A stretch of DNA of 64,000 nucleotides from Campylorhamphus procurvoides. Its lineage: Eukaryota > Chordata > Aves > Passeriformes > Dendrocolaptidae. Location: positions 1,369,139 through 1,433,138 of the forward strand of contig WBMV01001015.1 in assembly GCA_013396655.1 (NCBI GenBank), in the 5' to 3' direction. Both the position numbers and the translations under genes were made by a program. The notes under the pieces were generated by a model, which did not search any database, was not told the origin of the DNA, and was given only the letters and a program-made list of their open reading frames with translations. Position 1 is the first letter of the stretch; each line of letters opens with the position of its first letter. This document shows positions 18,087 through 29,965 of this stretch, one piece after another.

Positions 18087-18983
18087 ATGTCTCCCTCTCC
18101 CTGCTTGCTACATATAGCTTTTAAGATGTCCTTAAAATATCCTCAGCTGAGAATTCTTTCCACATCTTCACCAATAAATTCTGTCCCAACCCACTCCCCA
18201 GACTTCCATGCTTCCTCTCACTTCATGCATCAATTATTTCCCAATTCTCTCCTCTGCTACCAATGTTATGAAAACCAGTGAAGCTCCACGGCTTAGAAAC
18301 AAGATGAACACTGAAGAATCAGCCCACTGTTTGTAAAGCACCATATAAAATCACCATAAAAATCACTTATTCAATATAAAAGCACATCCTGTTCCACAAA
18401 ATATGTCTCATATCTTGATGTTCTAATGAATTCACTGGAAAATCACAGTGAGCAACATGGGGATCCTCTTGTGAATTGCCTAAGGAATCCTCCAAGAAAG
18501 ATTAAGAAATTGATTACTATGTAAATATATATAAAAAGCTTCTGATTTCCTACTTGTTTTGCCCTTATTGAAAGAAGGATGTACCCCACAAGGTTCACTG
18601 CTTTTTCTAGGAAAGGGAGCCATTCATGAAGAAACAGTATATATTTCATTGAAAGGTGCTATAAAATCTTGGTTAAATTAAAATAGGGATGTTTTCACAT
18701 TAGTCTCCACAGGATGATAAAACAGTCACTTATCAACAGTTTACCACCAGCACTTAGTAAGATTCATTTGATCCCAATCTAAATGAAAGATGTACCTATC
18801 ATCATATCATGAACATAGTTCAAACCCACAAATTGTTCATTCATGTGTGATCAGATGGGAACCGGTTTCATTGATCTCATACTCATTTGTGAAACCTCCT
18901 ATTAGCATATATGGTCATTACTCTGATTTCTAAAAGGTTGCCAGTAAAGTTGGCTTTGGAGTTGGTTTTCAGGCACTCAAATT

Positions 18984-19016
18984 AAAAAAAAAAAAAAAAG
19001 AAAAAAAAAAGAAAAA
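18984..19016 (+). repeat. A-rich tract
   Basis: A long A run interrupted by two single G residues. It resembles the A-rich tract at 58893-58936. CR1 elements do not have poly(A) tails, and no retrocopied gene was seen upstream, so a simple repeat is the best reading. Confidence 0.8.
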
Positions 19017-20500
19017 TCCCACACAACATCCTTGGGAGAAAGCCAGAATTTTCTTGGAAGTTTCCTTGATGAAGGAGTAGGAGTGGGATAGAGCAATATC
19101 CTTGATTTTGGCAGCAAACTGTTCTTCTGGCAACTTCATTAAAAAGCCATTCCACTTTATGAGTTATCAGCAAAGAGCTGGCATTTTTGAGTGTGACTGA
19201 TGGTCCTCCCTCTGCTGACAAAATTAGAAACATCAATAATTCTTAGATTAATTGCTTAGAAAATTTCCAAGAGGCAAACATTTCCTTATTTTTAGACCCT
19301 TGTTTTCTTCTGTAGTCAAAGCAGTGGAGGCCAAAGTTCAGCTACATGTACTTCACTTAAATGATGGGATCTCTGTACCCTGAGTTTTATATGTGCACAG
19401 AAACAAGTGCTATGTGGGTGGGGGTATCTTGTGCTGAGCCCTCGATTCCTAGTCCCTGAATAAATCCTGATTTATCTCACAGAGACCTGGAAGCAATCTT
19501 CTTGCCCATGTATCTACAGAACCTTCCAAAGGAGTTGGGGACATCCTAGGACTGCTAGCAGGGCCTACCAGCCACCAGGAACATGAGCATGAGTACATGG
19601 AGGACAAGCCATGCCCCATCATCCTAGCTAGCCCTAATGAAGTTAGATTTTCTCTGTTGTTTATGCAGGGAAAAAAAAAGGTCTTTCTAAACAAGTTTCA
19701 CGTACCCTTCAATATCCACTACTCACGTAGGCAACTGGAAATTCAATGATGGTCTTGCATTCTGAGTGGAGGTCTATATTAGTGCTCCTGAGAGGTCCCA
19801 CATGCTGCCCTTTGGCTGGGTACCAGCAGGTAATTCTCCCTGTCACAAAGCTTGGGTATCCTCTCCAACTTTTGCATGTGATATGGACAGAAAAGGCTAA
19901 ATACTGCAGAACTGGGTGAGGAGGATTAAATACCACTAGTAAGAAGTTGTGTTATGAAGAAAGGTCTTCACAAATCTTTTATCTGACCACCTGATGAGGT
20001 AAAAATAAATGGACCCTCACAGGTGCCTTAGTGGATCAAAGCAGTCAGCTCTGAGCTAAACACAGGCGAGAAACAGGTGGTCTGTATATTTATCATTGTT
20101 AATGCACTACAAGCCTACAGAAAAGGGTAATTAGCACACTTGGAGCAAAGAAGGATATTAGTGGATAAGGAGGTTGTCATTAACTTCTGTGGAGCAGTCT
20201 CATCTTCATTAAAACCCACTAGTTTTGAAGACTGTCGGGGGCTTTGGCAAGGCCTGATTTCACCTGATGCTTCTTGGTTCTTGGGACAATTGAATTCAGA
20301 TGATGAACTGGGCAAGGATGGAGACTACCTGAAGTCAAGTGGAAGACCTCAGGAAAAAATTTATTTCCAGGTGTGACCTCATTCCAGCCCAGGCAGAAAT
20401 TCTTTAGTGATTTCTCCATGTACATGCCAGCCTGTAACACTCAACAGTGTATGCCAAAGGTACATTCCGCTTTTTCACAGCATATAAGCTAGCAAAAAGA

Positions 20501-20520
20501 AAATATGAAGAAATATGAAG
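20501..20520 (+). repeat. 10-bp tandem duplication
   Basis: Two identical copies of AAATATGAAG side by side in an A/G-rich setting. Confidence 0.75.
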
Positions 20521-22450
20521 AAAAAGAGATGGCAATCCTGAATGCTGTAACAGGGCTAAACACACACACCTCACAGACAAGCACATGTTCAGTTTTGCTC
20601 TCTTCTTATCAACTAGAAGGTCTGAGTCGTTCGCCTATGCACACATGCAGGGGATTTAATTCTTTCTGGTCCAGGGCAGAAGGCAGAACTTCCAAACATG
20701 TACCAACTGAGTGAGGACGTACTTCTGAATTCCCTCTGTACCAGGCAGCATGTGGGGCCTTACAATGAGCACAGCATGTGCTGTCCAGCTTCCCCTGGAC
20801 AATCAGAAGCATGGACATACCAGTACTTTACACATTTCACTGAGAATCTAATTTTACCCATTATTTAATAAATACCAGTCCTTTTCCACACAGCATTTAA
20901 GTGGGCCCAAAGTGAACAAGGGTGCTCAGGGGAGATAAGACAGCTCAGGTTTATCTTTAAAGCATTTATTCTTCAGAGTATGCACGACATGCTCAAAGAA
21001 ATGAGCCTCTGTATGTGAACTTTGAAAGTAATCTCAAAGAAAAAAGCATTATTCTGTTGATTTTTTTTTTCTGCAGAAGTCTATCTCAGCAGATTACCAC
21101 TCTTGTATCCATTGAATGGCCATTTAAGCATCAAATCTTTCATCTGAGAGCTCTGCAGCTCTTATATATTCCAAACCTTTACACTTACAAAGCTAGCTGA
21201 TAACAGAAGCGTATTTAACTAAAATTTGACTGAAAAATGTCTAAAATTGCTCATCCACAGAAGGAACTATGGCTCCTCAATGAGATGATCTTCTAGAAAC
21301 ACACTCAGACCCTACTGAAAGGTGCATTATAATCACTATGGAACAAGGATGCATCATCTTCTTTCTAAGAGAGACACATAGCTTGGATTGTTCAAAGTAA
21401 GAAGCTCTCCGGATAGTTCTGGAGATAGTCACAGGACCACACTCAAGTAAACGGGCAAAGTTACACTTTATGGGACAGTAATGGATGTAAGCCCCTTGTA
21501 CTCTCAATCTCTTTGGGGGGCAGAGTTGATGTGTGATGCAGGGGATATTTCACCAATTTGGAAGACCCTCTCTACATCTGAGGAAGCACTGCATTAAAGA
21601 CTCAGACACGTACAGATTTTGAATTATAAGTAAACTCCCCCTCTGTGAAACAATCTTCTTTATTCACAAAGATTATTCATGCTTGGACTTCTGCAACCAC
21701 TTTCCAAGGGCTGTGACAAAAATGAGGCTTAATGGAAAGGCATACCTGATTGCATGAATATATATGCTCCTGATACATGAAAATACATGCAAACTAGAAG
21801 AGCTGAGAGATAAAAGCACAGATCACCCAAATTTCAACTTTTCCAACTATTTGACTTTGAAAATTCACCTTTGTCTCTTCATGTGATGCATGTATATACA
21901 CATGTATACAATATATGTAAATACATACAGCATTAACTTAAACAATATAAAAAGATAGATACACTTTCCAGCAGAGAAAACAAGTCATCCCTTGTTTACA
22001 TTACCAGGGAGGTTAGTACAACCCAGAGTGGGAAGCAGGCTGCAGAGGTGGGATGGCAGACTGAACTGTGAATGCCCCGAGGAAAGAAACAAATGGGTCC
22101 TTCAGAACTGCTAGATGGGACAGAGCCGAGGTCAGCTGTCAGAGATGCTTTGCACAGAAGCAACTGCACCTTCACCTGACCTTGGGGCTTCAGCTCTGTT
22201 GGGCTGCTGCAGTGAGAGATGTGATCAGTCATGCATGGAGCATGAAGCAGATGTTGGAAGCAAGGCACTTTCTCTTCCATCACCACAAAATAAAAATGTG
22301 CCTTAAGTAACAGATTACCTAAAAATGTGTTTCCCACTGAATGGACCCTTTCCTGCCTCCCTTCCTGCTTCAGGGTGATTATTTTCTGCTGTACGTAGGT
22401 AGCAAATTGTTTCTGTCCTACACTGACTCAACCGGGCTAAGTGGCTGAGC

Positions 22451-22487
22451 TATTTAGGTTAAGTCACCAAATTATTTAGGATAAGTC
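22451..22487 (+). repeat. 15-bp near-identical direct repeat
   Basis: TATTTAGGTTAAGTC at 22451-22465 recurs with one change at 22473-22487, a period of 22 bases. A short local duplication. Confidence 0.7.
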
Positions 22488-25400
22488 TGTAGCATTATAC
22501 TGTTGTAGAAAGAATCAGTTCCTAAGGCCCAAAGCTCAAGCTCTCTATCAGCTGGACTTGCTGCCACCAGGGAAAGACACTGACACCTGCAAGAAACAGG
22601 AGAATGGGAAAAAGTATAAGAAAATGAGAGTTTTGGATAGTGGATAGTGCACTGTAGGCATGATAAAATAAGAGGGGATATATTTAATTACAGAGGCGGC
22701 GTAGACAAAATCAGCTTTTACAGCAACACAAGGAATTGCAACTTAGCAAAATAATTGCATAACCAAAGATAAAGGCAACATGGCAGCCAACCATGGCCAG
22801 AGGAGAAGGGGCTGTTGGGCAGCCAGCCCACTCCCCACATCTGAGAGGAATGTCCATCACTGCTCAGCTCTTCCCCTGTCTGCCCAGCAGCAGCTGTGTG
22901 GTGAGATCCCATAAGCATTACATAGTAGCAGGAATGGTGAGAAGCTGCAGGACACTGACCACTCTCTCTCTCATCATGGGACTTAAATTCCCTCTTTTCA
23001 CATATCTCTTTCCATTTGGGGTTTCAGTGAGAATCACATTCTGGATCTCCCTTCATAGCCTGAGTTCTGCTTCTGAGGGAAAGATAGCACTTCCCTTTGC
23101 TCAGGTTTCCAAATATTTAAATCAGTGTTCATCAGCATAATTGTTAATGAGATTATGGTGAGCTTAGTACACAAATAGCTTCAAGTTAGTAGCAGTACTA
23201 GCTAGAGCAAACTCCACCACCAAGAGGAGCTGAGCAACAACAGCAAAACAGTGAAATCTCGTACCTCATCAGAAAGCTGATACTTAGCAGCTCCAAGTCA
23301 AGAAAATACTAAAGAGGGAGTTAAACAGCATTGGTCTAGGGCCACTGTCCGTAGAAAGGAATGGGAGAGAAGCATGAATATGGAGATCTGAATTCACATC
23401 TCATGGTGCACTTCTCTAGGGCATTCACCTTCCCAACACTTCACCAGGGAAGTCTTTGATGAAGAACTCAGGCACAGGGTTACAAGGCACACATCCAAGT
23501 AAGTTTAGGCACTGAAAGTAAGAGTGAGATGAGAAGTAGAGTCCCTCCATCCAAACATGCTCAAGCCAAACATCCAAAAGTCCCTGTTCATTTGTACCTG
23601 GAAATGTGCAGACATCAGATGTTGCCTTCTTGTTACATTTCTCAGTGTAAACCAAGTTACACACCAGTCTCAGTAGGATTCAGAACCTACCTCATACTTG
23701 ATCTTTATTGTGATCAAGTTGTTCCTCTGGCCTGAGAGAGTCTAGCGGAGAGGTGTGCACAGGCAATGGCACTGCTTTCATCACATACTGGGATCACTAC
23801 CATTAGAAACAAAATGTTAAACTTAGGGAACCATAAGTCCAGAAAGCTTTAATGACCTTCAATACTGTGACACAAGTGGTAACATTGTCTAAGAGGAACA
23901 TACCATGAGTAGTTCATGAGCGATCTTGGGGACTATATGCACTGCAGTCCTGTTGGCTGAGCAATCTCCTGAATAATTACTGTCTCTTTTCACAAACCAT
24001 GAAATGCCACAATGTGGTGGAGATGAAATTTCTTGTGAGGTCTTGTGTTTTGATAAATTCCAGAGACTGTACCTACAGTCACAACACCTGAGCAGCAGGG
24101 CACATGCAGGACTGCTGGTAATGTGCAAATACATGGACAGAGGGGCTGTGACTCAACAGTGTTTCTGTAGGTGGAAACCAGAATTTCAAATGCTCCATCC
24201 TTTGGGACTGTCAGTGGCCAGGACAACAACTGGCAGCTCCTGGCCTATTTCCTACAGTATGGTTTTCACCTACCTCTGACTGCTGCTAATACTAGTCTAA
24301 TAGTCTTTAAAATGTGAAGAAACTGGTTTCCTCACCTCCACGTAGAAGTTGTAGACAAAATGAATACTGGCACATATTAATTAACTTCTTGATATTTTTC
24401 TCTAAAAAAAAGATGAACAATAAAAAAAGGATTTATTTCTTTTTTACCGAGAACTGAAATGTCAGCTGTACCTAGTGAATGGAATAAGAAGAATGTAATT
24501 AAACATCTGCTCTTTCACTCTCAGTAACGACTTTAAAATAGCCAGAAAATTCTGAAGGTTGTGGCCATGGTAACAGACACTAGCTTAGGAAAAAGGAAAT
24601 ATCTGCAGTTATAATTGAACATAAAGATTGCTCATCTCCTTCTTTGAGCTGGAAGTTTACAATCAAAGCTTTGACGTGTGTGCTGGTCCCTCTAATATAA
24701 TTTCATTCTGTGCCATGTGGCACATTTATTGTGAGAAACTACCATATGTATAAGAATACATATATGCACTTGAAATTCTACATTCACGCTTATTTGAAGG
24801 AAATAAAACTGCTCTTTTTTGGCTAGGGGTTGGAACAATTCCTGGTAAATGCTTTGTGGAAAATGACAATGCAGCATGATGGAAGCAGGCCAGATCTTCC
24901 CCCAACATGCAGCTGTCTCTCTCCCTTAGATCAGTGAAGTGATAGCTGCTTCCACCAGAGTGAAACTCAGAAGCGAAAAGCAGCATTTCTGGAAGATCCT
25001 GAAGAACTGCGCCTGGAGACCTCGCTGGCTTGGCTGAGGGAGAACTGACAGAAACTGATGAGAGTCCTCAAGAACACTGCCCCTATCACACCCTATTCAC
25101 TGACCTACTGCCTCCAGTGCATCCTCTAACACTGTCCTGCCTGTGGCAATCGCTTGGATAGTCCACTTTTCATCCCACCAGGCATGGCATCTTCCCCAGG
25201 CATGTACAAAGGAGAAGAAGGTGGCCATTAATCAAAGAAACTCCAATAAAATAAAAATCACATCAGAGAGGGGCAGGATAAGCTGAGACAGGTGGAGGGG
25301 GATAACATGGATGTGTTGTGCACAGAGCTGATCACCAGATCCTGGAGCTGTGCAGAATGACTGGAACCAAATGTGTCAAAAGCCAGCACTGAAGAAAAGG

Positions 25401-25689
25401 ACTTCTCTGAGCGTTTTAAACACCCATGTGACAACTATTTTAAATGGGACCTTGTAAGCCATGTGCATGCATATCAGCCAAAGAATCCAGGCAGAAAGCA
25501 TTTGTCCAATCAACTGCCCAATATCAACCTTAGTTCATAAAGAGATTGCAAACACTCCTCTTTGAAATATGCATGGTGAAGTGAAGATATGAAAATAAGC
25601 CGTCAAAGGAAGGCCCGGGATGCTGGTGCTGCTGAAGCCTACTGAAACCACAGACTAGTAATTTTGAAGGCTTCTTGTAAGCCTTGTCT

Positions 25690-25720
25690 GAGGTTCACAT
25701 CTAGACCTGGGGTGAACCTC
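25690..25720. repeat. 9-bp perfect inverted repeat of AGGTTCA-type half sites
   Basis: GAGGTTCAC (25690-25698) and GTGAACCTC (25712-25720) are exact reverse complements with a 13-nt spacer. Each arm contains AGGTTCA, close to a nuclear-receptor half site (AGGTCA), but the spacing does not match a usual receptor dimer element. Function is unproven. Confidence 0.6.
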
Positions 25721-26360
25721 AACTGCTGGCTGGAGGCCAGCTGTGTACCTGATGGAAGTAAATAGGTTGCTGCAGCTCTCTGTGCAGGCAACAATTATGG
25801 GCAGCCCAAGAGTGCCTGAAAATGTTACCTCTTTTTGTGTAATTTCCCTTTGTACTGCACTCTAAGCATTCAAACAGCACAAACAGTACTGATTTATTTG
25901 GATTTTGATAATATAGAAGCTATGTATATTTTTCCTATGGCTTTCAAGCAAACAAGATGCCACTGTCTCCTTAATACAGATGCTTTAACACACTGTTCAG
26001 AGCATTGTACATTTTGGCCTTCATACAGGAAGACAACACACTAACACATGAATTTCTCTTTGTTCTGATCAATGATTTAAAATTAAATTAAACTAGCATG
26101 TACCAAGCTCACTGCTTGAGCCTGCAATGTAAATGCCTTTTCAAATGTGAAGACAACCAATTGCTAAAGGAGGTTTGTGAACTCCCTATCATGGCCAAAA
26201 GAAATAAAGCTACTGCCACCAGCATTATATGGGCTTCATGCCTGTGGTTTCTAACAATGCCATCCTTGCAGATGAAAAATTCAATTCAGTGAAGCTGTAC
26301 AAGAAACTCTGGTCTCACTAGCAAGGCAAAGCAGCTCAATCATGAATGAAAATCAATGAC

Positions 26361-26431
26361 CTGTTAAGACTTGGGGGTCGGACTAGATGACCTATAAAGG
26401 TCCCTTCCAACCCCAACTATTTTCTGATTCT
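26361..26431 (+). mobile_element. CR1 3'-end fragment
   Basis: About 70 bases match the terminal 3' UTR of CR1: GGTCGGACTAGATGACC, then GGTCCCTTCCAACCCCAAC and a decayed terminal octamer region (TTTTCTGATTCTTTG). The 5' part of the element is absent, as expected from the severe 5' truncation typical of CR1 insertion. Confidence 0.85.
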
Positions 26432-29400
26432 TTGACTTGTGATGCCTTGAGGGGGTGGGGAGCACAGAACACCTGGCTGCTTCTGTGAACAGCTGCGCCA
26501 TGCATATGCGGCCACCTCATTCCCTGGGGCTTGACCATGCTGTGGCAGAGCCGTTCCTGTCTCTGAGGCTGCAGAGATGGACAAGTTCAGCAGTTCCACT
26601 GCTGAGGTGCGAGTTGCCATCCAGCCTAAAAACACTCAGCTCTTGGGGTTTCCTTACAGGCTGCAATCAGCCCTACTCTGTATGACCTTTCACGTGAGCT
26701 GCAAAGAGTGACAACAGATGCTGGTACCCAGAGGGAAGGGAGATTTAGTGCTGCTCTGTTTCCTTTCCTGGAAGAGTTGCTTTCAGAGGAGAAGGTCAGA
26801 GGTGCAGAGCAGCAACCTGAGGGAGGGCTTTCTTGCCTGCTCCTCTGAAGCACTGGAAATTGAAAGGAGTGGAGTGGGCCATGAAGCCTCACTTCACTGG
26901 AGCTTTTATCTTTTAAAATTAGGTTAGGAAATTTATTGCTACAGTAGCTTAATCTCAGAGTGCATTATCCATACACATGATGGACTGGAATATGAACTAA
27001 TTCTGTCAATAAAGTGACTGCTTGCATCTCAATTGTCAGATACAAAGAATTCAGTCTTCCCTTTGAGATGCTAAGCAGCTGCTGTCTGGTACAGTCCTGT
27101 CCCTACGCTTTCGGTTTGGATGCCTCCTACATCCAACAGATGATGCCCTGGGAAGGGAGTAAAGGGGGAGAAACTTGGCTCCAGGCACCTGGCTGCACAC
27201 TGTGACTCTGCACTAGCCGGTGGGTTGGCTTGTGGGCTGCAGCTCCCAGGGACATCTCTGACTGACACCATGAGCTCTGTATGAACTGGAGACCCAGCTG
27301 CCTGGCTCTGCTCATCTTCCGCCTTTGTCCTGTATTGACAGGAGTGGCAAAGACCAGCAAAAGTATTCCCTCTTCTGGGTTCAGATCAGCAGGGAACCTC
27401 CTTGGTGGAAGGGATCTGCCGCTGAGCATTCACAGCCGCAGTCCCCAGTTTTGCCTGAACAGAGCAAGGAGGCTAGACTGAGCATGGGTGCAAGTACACA
27501 CTGAATGCTTTGAATCTAGAATCAACCTTTAACAAGTTACATCCTTCGATAACAGCTCAGGAGGGGATCGTTTTAATATCAAACTCTCCACATCTCTTAC
27601 CTACAGAAAACTTCATATTCCAAACCCTAAATTTCACTGTGTCTATACAAGCTATGGAAATCTAGTCAATACCATCTCTGGAGTCTAGAGTGACTGAGCA
27701 AACTGCAAATTCATGGGCTGGTGTCAGGCAGAAACAAAAATATCAGAGGATAGTTTCACAAAACTGCTTAAGGAGAACACAGTGTCAGTTTGCTCAACAT
27801 CCAATGTCACATTAAGTTATATAATTTCTTCTTAATGTGGAGTTCCTTCATTTTAGCAAAAAAAGCTAGAAAATGCAACCTCATGTCAAAATAAAGTCTT
27901 TTCTACCTGATTACTCAGCAGACAAGTCCTCAAATCAATTATTCTTAGAGCTGCATGCAGGATAAACAAGTCCACCAAGCAAGTATGAAGAAGTCTGAAG
28001 TGTCATAGGAGTAACTGGTCCTTGGCTTTACAACATCTCAGGAGTAGGCACTACATGAAGGCTTTTAGCCAATCCTCAGTATGCAAAGGTGAAAGTTTAT
28101 TCTTTACATCAGACAATGCTCTGAGGTTCATTAAAAAAAGCTAAACTATAACACAGGGAACAAGCTAGACTGAGTAGATATTTCTGAAGGCTTTTTTCCT
28201 CTAATTTACCTTCCTCTTTTTTTCCTCTTCTTTTTAAAGGAACTATTTCTCATTCAGTTCTCCTTTACATAACTTACTCAGAAGAACTAGCTGATAACAT
28301 TGAGAAATATCCAAAACCTGTACTGCTCATGGAAAGGAGGACAAGGACTGCTTTTCCTGCCATCAAAAGGGCAGCTAAATACTCGGTAATTTCTTCTCTG
28401 CTGCTCTATTTGAGTCTAAGAGAAGTAGCTCTGTTCTTTGGCTTCTGGTATGTCAGTACCTCCTCCAAAAGTCTCTAAACCCTTTGGCACAAAGAAGAAG
28501 AGAAAACAGTCAGATCTTTGTCAGGAATCACAGGGGGATGCAGAAGTCTCACAGTCTTAATTGGAGAACTAGAAGGAATGTTTTAGGACTACAAGATATT
28601 TATAGTCTCACACATTTTGAATGTAAAGGGTACAAATATAATTTTTGCTATTCTTCTTCAGGCCAAGATCTGAGGAACACAGGCCAGAACACAAAAGAAT
28701 TTTCACCCTATTCCAAATTCCCATGAAAAAAATGTGTACTAAGTCCGAAAATAAGTAGTCATTTGAATCTTGAATTTGGCTTTATAACCCACTGGGAGAC
28801 TGAAGCAGAGCAAAACACATCTGCTAACACCCCAACTTGAGCACCACAATTGGCAAGTGCTGCTGAAGAGAGATATCAGAGTGAAGTTGTAGAAATGTTA
28901 GAGGTTAGAATCAAAGTTTTCTTGGCAGAACTGACCCTACATGGAAACCCTGCACAAAGTCTGCGTGCACTGGCTTTCAAACTAGCACACAAGCACTCAT
29001 TTTTGATACATAGATGTATATACAAAAGTTAATTCAAAAGCACTTGGTGAAAATCAAAGCAAACCATTCCTCTAGGGGATGTGCTGGACAAAGTCAGGCA
29101 GATATTTCCTCTTTCAGGATCATGGGTTGAAATGAAAGTGGAAATCTGGGGTGAAAGATGGTTACAATAGAGCTCTCCCAAGACAGGTCTTCAGATGGAT
29201 GCAGTTGCATATTTTCATTAATAACCATAACGCATAATCTCAAAGCACTGCAGTTACCAATGACATGAAGGTGAGAGGCACCATCAACTGGGCAGCCAGA
29301 CGACCACACAAGAAGAACTTGATAATTTTAGCACTGGAATAGTGCAAAGGGATGAAATTCCTTATTGCAAAATGCAGGATATGAGGGATCAGTAGGAAGA

Positions 29401-29599
29401 ATTGATGCCTTTAACTAGAAATGATGAAGCAGGAGGCAGAGCTGGAGATCTTATATAGTCATAACAGGAAGGCACTGATGTGACATGTCCTGCAGGAGAC
29501 AAGTGATGCTTTCTAGTGAACCTGCAGAGACTGATATGGTGAGATCAGGGAGGGTGAAGTACCAATACTGTTAATGAAAACACAGCAGGTTTTGGAAAT
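26432..29599 (-). other. intron-like segment without genes
   Basis: Non-coding DNA between two CR1 fragments. The part at 26450-27480 is GC-richer than its surroundings and has many overlapping short open frames on both strands, which is what higher GC alone produces; none looks like a protein family. Confidence 0.5.
28191..28235 (+). repeat. pyrimidine-rich tract
   Basis: A mostly C/T stretch ending TTTTTAAAGG. It superficially resembles a plus-strand splice acceptor, but AAAG is a weak acceptor and no open exon follows. Confidence 0.6.
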
Positions 29600-29965
29600 A
29601 TGAGGGCTCACCTGGATTACTGTAGTACATGGCCAGGAAAGCGTGCTAAGGAAAAGGGATTTTGGGCCGCAGTGGCTGCAGAGTAGGGCTATTAAGCCAA
29701 ATAAGGGAATGGAAAGCCTGTGCTCTCAGAGGAGACCAGAGGCACTCAGCTGTTTAGCCTAGCTAAAGAAAGGCCAAGAGGGGATATGGTTGTAGTCTAT
29801 AAATACATCAGAGGGGGTAAACACTAGGGAAGGAGAAAAACTGTTTAAACTGAAGGACAATGCTGGCACAAGAACAAATGGGTATAAACTAGCCATAATA
29901 AATTTGGGCTGGGAATGAGAAGCAAATCTCAAACCACTGGAGCAGCAAAGTCTGTGGAACAGCCT
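29600..29965 (+). mobile_element. old, diverged CR1 fragment (ORF2 3' part)
   Basis: Segments follow the order of the CR1 ORF2 C-terminal region: GGGCTCACCTGGATTACTGTAG (Leu-Glu-Tyr-Cys area), then the CTGTTTAGCCTAGCTAAAGAAAGG block, GGGGATATGGTTGTAGTCTATAAATAC, and ACAAATGGGTATAAACTAG. It is much more decayed than the copies at 45.8-49.1 kb, with many stops and indels, so it belongs to an older insertion. The 3' terminus with the octamer repeat is not recognisable. Borders are approximate. Confidence 0.72.

Larger units (their letters stand above)
13485..26360 (-). other. intron-like segment without genes
   Basis: Nearly 13 kb with no exon or full transposon that I can recognise. It is strongly AT-rich around 14.9-18.6 kb. 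The stretch 17200-17480 is T/C-rich on the plus strand. Low-complexity tracts and small duplications are listed separately. Open frames are short (113 codons or fewer) and lack family motifs. Confidence 0.55.
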
